A stretch of DNA of 5,544 bases. Origin: Hyphomicrobiales bacterium (GTDB lineage Bacteria; Pseudomonadota; Alphaproteobacteria; Rhizobiales; Aestuariivirgaceae). The notes beneath the pieces are model-generated. The model saw only the letters and a program-made list of their open reading frames with translations, did no database searches and was not told the origin of the DNA. The translations under genes and the position numbers were made by a program. Location: positions 1 through 5,544 of the forward strand of contig JACMJT010000421.1 of the NCBI GenBank assembly GCA_014380505.1. Direction: 5' to 3'. This document shows, piece after piece, positions 1 through 5,165 of this stretch (its first letter is position 1; every line of letters starts with the position of its first letter).

Positions 1-366
1 CGAGGTTGCATCTTGAATTCCGTCAATTTCTCCGAAGCGATCGTACACGTGTCCGAAACCAGCAAGATCCTTGGGGGGACTGTATGCTCCGGCAACGCAG
101 AGCGAAGCTTGGTTGTACATGTTGTATCCGTATCTTTGCGCGAGTGCCTGCAAATCTCTCTCCGTGGAGAATTCGACGCGGATGAGCGCCAGTGAACGGC
201 GTGAGCCACCACCGACCGGGATGATTTCATCTTGATCCTTCCAATCAACCATCTCGAGAGACTTTAACCGTAAATCAGTGGGATCCAGAGGCCCAATCAG
301 GGCGCAGGCGGAGGTACTGGCACCAACAGCCAGAAATAAGAGGACTGAGGAAAGCGATTTACTCAT
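1..366 (-). CDS. Unrecognised exported protein or lipoprotein (C-terminus cut by window edge)
   Basis: An uninterrupted frame of 122 codons runs from an ATG at 366 to the left edge, so the C-terminus is missing. The N-terminus looks like a signal peptide: MSKS, then a hydrophobic stretch (about residues 5-15), then small residues leading to TSAC with Cys21. That could be a weak lipobox (Thr rather than Leu at -3) or a signal peptidase I site nearby. The visible mature part is mixed and polar, with a segment VEFSTERDLQALAQRYGY followed by a Cys at about residue 91. I do not recognise the family. The ATG overlaps the decarboxylase stop codon as ATGA, and AGGA sits 7 bases upstream inside the decarboxylase end, which supports this start and translational coupling. 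GC by hand count is about 53%, clearly below the decarboxylase, so it may be a later addition to the operon. The reading frame is fairly secure; the function is unknown. Confidence 0.75.
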   Translation of the reverse strand, partial: MSKSLSSVLLFLAVGASTSACALIGPLDPTDLRLKSLEMVDWKDQDEIIPVGGGSRRSLALIRVEFSTERDLQALAQRYGYNMYNQASLCVAGAYSPPKDLAGFGHVYDRFGEIDGIQDATS

Positions 367-1766
367 GCACCATTCCTGGAGCCCATGGCCGCGAGGCGGC
401 TTAGCGTTTCGGCGATATCGTTTTCCGTGGTGTTTGGATTGATGGTGCAAAGCCTCAACACACTACGTCCGCCGATGATGGTTGACGTCAATGTGGCGTA
501 GCCGGATTCGGTGATGGCGTTCACCATGGCGGCGTGTTCGCCGGGCTTTCCGCCTCGCTTCGCGAATGTCACGATGCCGATCTGCGCCGGTGTCACCAGT
601 TCCCAGGGCGATCCTTTTTTCTCGATCAATGCTTGTGCTACTTCCGCCAGCTCGATGCCGCGGTCGATGGCCTTGGCGATCCGCTCCGCGCCATGGGTCT
701 TGAACATCATCCACATTTTGAGCGCGCGGGCCTTGCGCGTCAGTTCAAGGCTGCGGTTGAACAAATCCACATTGCCGTCCTGGCCCATTACATCCTTCAG
801 ATATTCCGGGTTCATGGTGAAGGCGCGCTCCAGCGCGCCGGGGTGACGCACCAGCACGCAGCCGCAGTCATAGGGCTGGAACAGCCATTTGTGCGGATCG
901 AGCACGAGTGAGTCCGCCAGTTCCATGCCCGCGAGATAGGCGCGGCCCTTAGGCGTTAGTGCCGCTGGTGCGCCATAGGCGCCGTCCACATGCATCCACA
1001 GGCCGTTGGCCTTGCATAGCGCCGCAATCTCGGGCAGCGGATCGCAGGCGCCGGTGTTGGTCGATCCGGCACTCGCCACGATCATCACGGGCTTGCGGCC
1101 CTGGGCTCGATCCTCGGCAATGATGCGCGCCAACTCAGTCATATCGAATTTGAGGGCGTTGCCGGTGGGCAGCACTCGCACATCTTCCGGAGGCACGCCC
1201 AATGCGGCAAAGTTGCGCTTGAGCGAAGCGTGCGTCTGGTCGTTGAGATAGACAACGCCCCGCCCCTTAACCGCAAAGCAGGCGGCAAAGGCGGTGAAGT
1301 TCGCCATGGAGCCGCCGCTCAGGATGATGCCCTGCGTCTCCTCCGGCATGCCGAGCAGTTGCCTGAGCCAGTCGATCACCACCAGCTCAAGCGTGGCCGG
1401 GCCGCTGCCGCCAACCCAGGTGGCGGCCATGGCGTTGAAGCCCGTGGCCAGCCAGTCGCCAAGAATCGCGGCAAAGGACGATGGCCCGGGCACCCGGGCG
1501 AAATAGCGCGGATGATCGCCGTGCTGCATGTAGGGCAACACGAGATCGTGCAAAGAGGCCAGTGCCGCCGCGGGATCGGAAGGCTGTTGCGGTACGGCGC
1601 CGCCGACTTTGGCTTCCAGCGGTTTTCGCGATGCAATCGCCACGGCTGGTTCGTCGCCCCGGTTGGCCAAATGTTTCACCACCATGTCGACGACCTGATA
1701 GCCGAGTGCGCGCATTTGCTCCTCGCTGAGGCCAAGCGTGTCGGCGGGCGGCGTATTGGCGGTCAT
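363..1766 (-). CDS. PLP-dependent group II amino-acid decarboxylase (aromatic-L-amino-acid decarboxylase family)
   Basis: This 467-residue cytosolic enzyme is full length for the group II decarboxylase family (DOPA/tyrosine/tryptophan and diaminobutyrate decarboxylases), which converts an amino acid to the corresponding amine and CO2. Visible family features, in order: HPRYFARVPGPSS at about 85-97 (N-terminal substrate region); the Gly-rich SGGSMANFTA at 150-159 (cofactor phosphate); His179 in DQTHAS (stacks on the PLP ring); Asp261 in HVDGAYG (pyridine nitrogen); and Lys293 in DPHKW (Schiff base). Tyr322 in NPEYLK matches human DDC Tyr332, the residue that favours decarboxylation over oxidative deamination, so a true decarboxylase is likely. 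The ATG at 1766 overlaps the upstream oxidase stop as ATGA, and AGAGG (1774-1778 on the opposite strand) lies 7 bases before it. Its own stop overlaps the next gene in the same way. Substrate specificity is not deducible; an aromatic amino acid is the default guess. Family call very sure, substrate unsure. Confidence 0.93.
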   Translation of the reverse strand: MTANTPPADTLGLSEEQMRALGYQVVDMVVKHLANRGDEPAVAIASRKPLEAKVGGAVPQQPSDPAAALASLHDLVLPYMQHGDHPRYFARVPGPSSFAAILGDWLATGFNAMAATWVGGSGPATLELVVIDWLRQLLGMPEETQGIILSGGSMANFTAFAACFAVKGRGVVYLNDQTHASLKRNFAALGVPPEDVRVLPTGNALKFDMTELARIIAEDRAQGRKPVMIVASAGSTNTGACDPLPEIAALCKANGLWMHVDGAYGAPAALTPKGRAYLAGMELADSLVLDPHKWLFQPYDCGCVLVRHPGALERAFTMNPEYLKDVMGQDGNVDLFNRSLELTRKARALKMWMMFKTHGAERIAKAIDRGIELAEVAQALIEKKGSPWELVTPAQIGIVTFAKRGGKPGEHAAMVNAITESGYATLTSTIIGGRSVLRLCTINPNTTENDIAETLSRLAAMGSRNGA

Positions 1767-3046
1767 ACCCGATCCTCTACAAAATGCGCGGCTTGCGCGC
1801 CAAGCTCATAGTAAGTTTCCTTCACCGCGCGAAACGCCGCGTCTTGGGGCGCTGTCACCGGAAGCGGCAAGTCCTCCTCGCTAATGCGGCCAAGGATGTG
1901 CTCTGCCAGCACCCGGCCAAACACCGTGCCCGGAGCAATACCGCGGCCATTGTAGCCGCAGACGCCAATGACATTCTCCGCGAAGCGGTGGAATTTCGGT
2001 AGGTGGTTATCGGTCATTCCGATCATGCCGTACCATTCGCTTTCAAACTCCACATCGCCGAGCTGGGGAAAAAGGTTGTGAATTGCCCGTTTAGCCCAGG
2101 CGCGATGGATGGCGGTGCCGGTGCCCCGAAGCGCTCCCACGCTTCCAAAAATCAGGCGGCCTTGGCCATCTAGGCGGAATGAACTGAGCACATGGCGCGT
2201 ATCCCACGCCCCTTCACGGTTTGGCAGAATGGACTGCCTCACATTGGCGCTCAAGGGCTTCGTCGCCAGATTGAAATACGGAAGATGAACCTGCTCGCGG
2301 CGGATTTCCGGCCAAGGTGCCGTGGTGTAGGCATCGGTTGCGACGACGATCCAATCGGCCTCGACCGAACCGGCAGGAGTGCGCACAATCCATTTGCCAT
2401 TGACCCGGTCCGCGCCCGTCACCGGGCTGCCGGTATAAATTTTCGCACCTGCGGCAAGCGCGGCTCGCGCCAATCCCCGGACGTAAGCCAGCGGCTGGAT
2501 GGTGCCGGCTCGAAGATCGAGCAACGAACCCGTGTAGCCGGAGCTGCCTATTCTCGTTGCTGTTTCCGTCGCATCGAGAAGCTGGACGGGGGCGCCCCGC
2601 GCTTTCCACTGGCGGGCGCGTTCCTCGATTTCGACAAAACCTTTTTTGCCCACGGCGCAATGGAGCGTGCCATTTTTCACGGGCTCGCAGGCAATCGCGT
2701 GTTTCTCGATCAAACCCCAAACGGTAGCCGGGGCGTTGCCGAGGAGATTGAGCAGCCGCTCGCCATGTTGCGCGCCAAGCATGTGGGGCAAGTCCTCCGG
2801 CCTCACCCACATGCCGGCATTCACCAGCCCGAAATTCCGCCCCGAAGCGCCGAACCCAATCTCCACGGCTTCGAGAACCGTGACGTTGGCTCCGGCTTCG
2901 GCCAAATGCAGCGCCGTCGAAAGGCCGGTGAAGCCGCCGCCCACCACCGCCACGTCCGCCCTGCTGGCTCCCGCAAGCGCCGCCGTTTCAGGAGCGGCGG
3001 GTGCCGTCAGTTCCCACAGGCCGTGGGAGCGGGGATCGTTCTGCAT
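1763..3046 (-). CDS. FAD-dependent amine/amino-acid oxidoreductase (DAO family, PuuB/OrdL-like)
   Basis: A 427-residue flavoenzyme of the D-amino-acid-oxidase fold (DadA, PuuB, OrdL group), which oxidises C-N bonds of amines or amino acids. Evidence: the N-terminal Rossmann dinucleotide motif VAVVGGGFTGLSTALHLAEAG (GGGFTG at 36-41) ending in Glu59 for the FAD ribose; GFGASGRNFGLVNAG at about 64-78, matching the GFGASGRNGG block of PuuB; and the C-terminal FAD motif GYNGRGIAPGT at about 364-374 with a PuuB-like tail containing TYYEL. I chose the ATG at 3046 because AAGG lies 9 bases upstream and the protein then begins MQNDPRSHGLWE, as relatives do. An in-frame GTG at 3079 would add 11 residues but has a poorly spaced ribosome site. 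It is the first gene of the putative operon and overlaps the decarboxylase start by 4 bases. The context suggests oxidation of an amine or related amino acid; the actual substrate is unknown. It could instead be a catabolic dehydrogenase using the respiratory chain. Confidence 0.9.
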   Translation of the reverse strand: MQNDPRSHGLWELTAPAAPETAALAGASRADVAVVGGGFTGLSTALHLAEAGANVTVLEAVEIGFGASGRNFGLVNAGMWVRPEDLPHMLGAQHGERLLNLLGNAPATVWGLIEKHAIACEPVKNGTLHCAVGKKGFVEIEERARQWKARGAPVQLLDATETATRIGSSGYTGSLLDLRAGTIQPLAYVRGLARAALAAGAKIYTGSPVTGADRVNGKWIVRTPAGSVEADWIVVATDAYTTAPWPEIRREQVHLPYFNLATKPLSANVRQSILPNREGAWDTRHVLSSFRLDGQGRLIFGSVGALRGTGTAIHRAWAKRAIHNLFPQLGDVEFESEWYGMIGMTDNHLPKFHRFAENVIGVCGYNGRGIAPGTVFGRVLAEHILGRISEEDLPLPVTAPQDAAFRAVKETYYELGAQAAHFVEDRV

Positions 3047-3079
3047 GGGGGAATACCTTGTCTGGAGCGGTCTCGGCAC

Positions 3080-3247
3080 TTCCGTACCATGCCTGATCGA
3101 TTGTGCAACCGAGACCCTGCTTCATCACCATTGCTATAACTTCGCGACGTTGCCTCTTATCCGCGAACGCGCAGCAAAGGGGCTCGCCTATAATGTGAAG
3201 TCTGAGATATAAGTATTTGATCGGATTATTAAAACGCAGAGGGCTTT
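3080..3247 (-). promoter_or_regulatory. Intergenic region, expected promoter/operator of the oxidase-decarboxylase operon
   Basis: This 168-base gap separates the kinase stop from the oxidase start, with both genes on the minus strand. The part nearest the kinase (about 3186-3240) is AT-rich. Read on the minus strand it contains TTATAG (3193-3188) and TTATAT, possible -10 elements, but I find no convincing -35 at 16-18 bases from either. An inverted repeat, TTCGCG (3141-3146) and CGCGAA (3162-3167), sits between these and the gene and could be an operator. No strong intrinsic terminator follows the kinase stop, so some read-through from the upstream operon is possible. A role as promoter is inferred from position and base composition only. 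Confidence 0.4.
3141..3167. repeat. Inverted repeat TTCGCG-N15-CGCGAA
   Basis: Two perfect 6-base arms (3141-3146 and 3162-3167) are separated by 15 bases, about 95-120 bases upstream of the oxidase ATG. The centre-to-centre distance of 21 bases is two helical turns, which suits a dimeric regulator better than an RNA hairpin. In GC-rich DNA such a repeat could occur by chance, so this is only a candidate operator. Confidence 0.3.
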
Positions 3248-4180
3248 TTAGGATTGCGCCAATAGCCGTTCGATTTCCGCGCGCGACGGCATGGCGGCGG
3301 CGGCGCCGTTGCGCGTGACTGAAATTCCTGCCGCCGCTGAAGCGAAACGCGCCGCGTCAAGGGGATCGAAATCGCGGGCGAGTCCTGCCGCGAAGGCGCC
3401 CACAAATGCATCGCCGGCACCCACCGTATCGACCACGCGTCCGGCAAAGAATGCCGCGAGAAACACCGAGCGTTCGCGCTGATGAAAAACAGCGCCCTTT
3501 TCGCCCAGCGTGATCAACACGGCGCGAGCACCTTTCTTCAGAAGAATATCGCCGGCGCGGCGCGCATCGTCGGCGGAGGCTACAGTCACGCCCGTGAGCC
3601 CCGCCGCTTCGCTTTCGTTCGGAATCACATAGTCGCACAGTGGATAGATATCGTCCGGCAGGGGAGCCGCGGGCGCTGGATTGAACAGCGTGATGACGCC
3701 TGAGGCTTTGGCAATCTCAAGCCCCCGCCTGGCCGCGGCAATGGGCTGCTCAAGCTGGGTGACGAACACCTTCGATGCCGTGATGGCATCGGCGGCGCCG
3801 TCGATGTCGTCTGGACCGATGGTGGACGCCGCGCCCGGAACCACGATGATGGCATTCTCGCCGTTCACCTCATTGACGAAGATACAGGCAGCACCGGTGG
3901 GTTCGGTTGAAGATTGCACCACGCGGGGGATGATGCCTTCCTGCGTCCACGCCGCCAGGGCCATATCGCCGAACGCATCCTGGCCTATCTTCGAAATGAA
4001 GCAGACCCTGGTGCCGGCTCGCGCCGCGGCAACCGCCTGGTTCGAGCCCTTGCCGCCCGGACTCATGTGAAAGCCGGAGCCCAACAGTGTTTCGCCAATG
4101 GCGGGCTGGCGGCTGGCGCGGAACACCAGATCGGCGGCGAAGATGCCGAGGATCGCCACGCCTTCCTGCTCAGCGGCCAT
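3248..4180 (-). CDS. Ribokinase-like PfkB-family sugar kinase
   Basis: A 310-residue cytosolic kinase of the PfkB/ribokinase family, usual length about 300, that phosphorylates a sugar or sugar-like alcohol with ATP. The first PfkB signature is PGGKGSNQAVAAARAG at 41-56; NPAP at 167-170 and PNESE at 187-191 are typical of ribokinases; the second signature DTVGAGDAFVGAF at 251-263 carries the anion hole and the catalytic base Asp257. Near the N-terminus, where E. coli RbsK has GSVNAD with Asn14 and Asp16 touching ribose, this protein has GIFAAD: the Asp stays (Asp17) but the Asn is Ala15. Ribose is therefore not certain as the substrate. The ATG at 4180 has a very strong ribosome site, GGAGGGG (4187-4193 on the opposite strand), 6 bases upstream inside the end of maoC, and the gap to maoC is 3 bases. 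It is the last gene of the three-gene operon. Family call very sure, substrate open. Confidence 0.92.
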   Translation of the reverse strand: MAAEQEGVAILGIFAADLVFRASRQPAIGETLLGSGFHMSPGGKGSNQAVAAARAGTRVCFISKIGQDAFGDMALAAWTQEGIIPRVVQSSTEPTGAACIFVNEVNGENAIIVVPGAASTIGPDDIDGAADAITASKVFVTQLEQPIAAARRGLEIAKASGVITLFNPAPAAPLPDDIYPLCDYVIPNESEAAGLTGVTVASADDARRAGDILLKKGARAVLITLGEKGAVFHQRERSVFLAAFFAGRVVDTVGAGDAFVGAFAAGLARDFDPLDAARFASAAAGISVTRNGAAAAMPSRAEIERLLAQS

Positions 4181-4183
4181 GGT

Positions 4184-4621
4184 TCACCCCTCCGGCCGCC
4201 GTGGCACCTTCACCAGCGCCTCGCCTTCGAGCACCAGTATGATCCCCACCATACAGCGGCAGACCAGTTTCACCCTGCTGCCTTTCTCGACAAGTTCAGC
4301 GACTTCGACGCTGGCTTCGACAATGTCGCCGATCCTCACCGGCGCCTTGAAGTTGAGGGTTTGCGACAGGTAGATCGCACCCGGTCCCGGCAGCCTTGTG
4401 CCGATCACCGCTGAAATCAGGCTTGCCGTATAGAGGCCGTGGGCGATCCGTCCGCCGAAGGGTGTCTTGGCGGCGAAGTGTTCGGAGAGATGGATCGGAT
4501 TGCGGTCGCCGCTGATTTCGGCAAAACCCACCACGTCGGAGGATTTCACCTCCTTCGCATAGGTCTCGGTCAAGCCGATGGACAGGTCTTCGAAATAAAG
4601 GGTGCGGGTGGCGGGCAGCAT
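4184..4621 (-). CDS. MaoC-family hot-dog dehydratase ((R)-specific enoyl-CoA hydratase type)
   Basis: A 145-residue single hot-dog domain protein, the usual size of PhaJ-like (R)-specific enoyl-CoA hydratases, which add water to trans-2-enoyl-CoA to give (R)-3-hydroxyacyl-CoA. The hydratase signature FAEISGDRNPIH at about 33-44 carries the expected catalytic Asp39 and His44, followed by FGGRIAHGLYTASLISAVIG, the helix and substrate pocket region, and then LNFKAPVRIGDIVEASVEV, the typical central strands. I chose the ATG at 4621 because AAGAG lies 7 bases upstream and the product begins MLPATRTLYFEDL, as homologues do. An ATG at 4684 would add 21 residues overlapping the upstream gene and looks spurious. 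It starts 10 bases after the membrane protein stop and ends 3 bases before the kinase, so the three genes are likely co-transcribed. The acyl-CoA substrate is unknown; related proteins act in polyhydroxyalkanoate supply, fatty acid or mesaconyl-CoA-type metabolism. Confidence 0.9.
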   Translation of the reverse strand: MLPATRTLYFEDLSIGLTETYAKEVKSSDVVGFAEISGDRNPIHLSEHFAAKTPFGGRIAHGLYTASLISAVIGTRLPGPGAIYLSQTLNFKAPVRIGDIVEASVEVAELVEKGSRVKLVCRCMVGIILVLEGEALVKVPRRPEG

Positions 4622-4631
4622 GGAATCACTC

Positions 4632-4856
4632 TTATCGTCGCCCGGTGTGTATGCCCCAGAGATTGAAAAGATGCACGATGGCAAGAAGTCCGATCAAGAC
4701 GCCGACCAGCAGCAGCGGCGTGGTCGGAACGGGCAGGGGATCGAAACTCTTGCGGGGCCTGCGCTCGAGCCAGGCCATGGTGCCCATGAGGCCAAAGCCT
4801 GCAACCATGGCGGCGATGGTGATCCAGATTTCAGTTGCATCGGCAGTGGGCGGCAT
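4632..4856 (-). CDS. Small two-helix inner-membrane protein, function unknown
   Basis: A 74-residue protein starting MPPTADATE with two predicted membrane helices: about residues 10-29 (IWITIAAMVAGFGLMGTMAW) and about 47-67 (PLLLVGVLIGLLAIVHLFNL). They are joined by a short basic and proline-rich linker, ERRPRKSFDPLPVPTTP, and the tail is GIHTGRR. The basic linker suggests it faces the cytoplasm, with both ends outside, by the positive-inside rule. The ATG at 4856 gives this clean membrane protein. The frame stays open upstream to 5033, but that extension overlaps the rpmJ promoter and gene and has no membrane-protein character, so I reject it. No clear ribosome site precedes the ATG, so the message may have a very short leader. 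It is the first gene of the operon with maoC and the kinase, 10 bases before maoC. Similar small proteins of unknown function seem common in alphaproteobacteria, which is recollection, not a search. Confidence 0.75.
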   Translation of the reverse strand: MPPTADATEIWITIAAMVAGFGLMGTMAWLERRPRKSFDPLPVPTTPLLLVGVLIGLLAIVHLFNLWGIHTGRR

Positions 4857-4871
4857 GGCACGGGCGATTGG

Positions 4872-4900
4872 TTGACAGGGGTCAGGCTGGCCACTATAGA
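4872..4900 (+). promoter_or_regulatory. Sigma-70 type promoter of rpmJ
   Basis: A perfect -35 box TTGACA (4872-4877), a 17-base spacer and a -10 box TATAGA (4895-4900) face the plus strand. Transcription would start near 4907, leaving a leader of about 60 bases before the rpmJ ATG at 4966. Strong constitutive expression fits a ribosomal protein. The -10 contains the palindrome CTATAG (4894-4899), so the minus strand also shows TATAGT (4898-4893), pointing toward the membrane protein gene, though without a recognisable -35. Confidence 0.8.
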
Positions 4901-4965
4901 CCGGCCTCCGAACGACGAGGCGGCGTGGGCTTTGCTCCATCTGCCTGAAAATCAAGGTGAAGTCC

Positions 4966-5091
4966 ATGAAAGTCCGCAATTCGCTGAAGTCGCTGATCAA
5001 GCGGCACCGCGACAACAAGGTGGTCCGCCGCAAGGGCCGCGTCTATGTGATCAACAAGACCAATCCCCGCTTCAAGGCGCGCCAGGGCTAG
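4966..5091 (+). CDS. rpmJ: Ribosomal protein L36 (bL36), zinc-free form
   Basis: This complete 41-residue gene starts [16 protein letters not shown] and ends NPRFKARQG, with the bL36 core [14 protein letters not shown] between. The product is a small basic protein of the large ribosomal subunit, bound to 23S rRNA near the peptidyl-transferase side. The three Cys and one His of the zinc-ribbon form are not all present: there is no cysteine at all, so this is the C-minus type that does not bind zinc and that alphaproteobacteria typically carry as their only copy. AAGGTGA (4954-4960) is a good ribosome site 5 bases before the ATG, and the strong promoter at 4872-4900 lies upstream. It is monocistronic and converges on the gene entering from the right edge. 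The identification rests on near-full-length familiarity with the family and is very sure. Confidence 0.97.
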   Translation: MKVRNSLKSLIKRHRDNKVVRRKGRVYVINKTNPRFKARQG

Positions 5092-5129
5092 CAGCGGCTT
5101 GCTTGGCGGCGGCCTTGCGACCTTCGCCC

Positions 5130-5148
5130 ACGTCTTCGACGTCCTTTT
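5130..5148 (+). terminator. Weak candidate terminator of rpmJ
   Basis: A short hairpin, ACGTC (5130-5134), loop TTC and GACGT (5138-5142), is followed by CCTTTT, 38 bases after the rpmJ stop and before the convergent gene's stop at 5166. The 5-bp stem is short and the U-run only four bases, so it would be weak. It is the only such structure I see in the 74-base gap between the two convergent genes. Confidence 0.3.
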
Positions 5149-5165
5149 CACCATTGCGTTCACTC

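Noticed and set aside
13..195. 60-codon plus-strand frame at the left edge
   Set aside because: It lies antisense to the exported-protein frame, which has a signal peptide, ribosome site and operon context; this frame has none of these.
1230..1811. 193-codon plus-strand open frame opposite the decarboxylase
   Set aside because: Low-complexity shadow translation of the decarboxylase, with no domain or plausible ribosome site.
2192..3139. 315-codon plus-strand open frame opposite the FAD oxidase
   Set aside because: It is rich in Arg, Gly and His with no recognisable domain, and lies wholly antisense to a convincing flavoenzyme; it is a by-product of GC-rich codon use.
3189..3194. Perfect TATAAT on the plus strand in the intergenic gap
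   Set aside because: No -35 lies 16-18 bases upstream and no plus-strand gene follows before rpmJ, so it is likely a chance match in an AT-rich patch.
3235..3250. Possible terminator after the kinase stop
   Set aside because: AAAA and TTTT flank a GC-rich stretch, but the inner bases do not pair, so no stable hairpin forms.
4622..4684. Upstream ATG giving a 166-residue MaoC
   Set aside because: The extra 21 residues overlap the preceding gene and do not match the hot-dog N-terminus; the ATG at 4621 has a well-placed ribosome site.
4857..5033. N-terminal extension of the small membrane protein to 133 residues
   Set aside because: The extra 59 residues are antisense to rpmJ and its promoter and are not membrane-like; the 74-residue form from 4856 is coherent.
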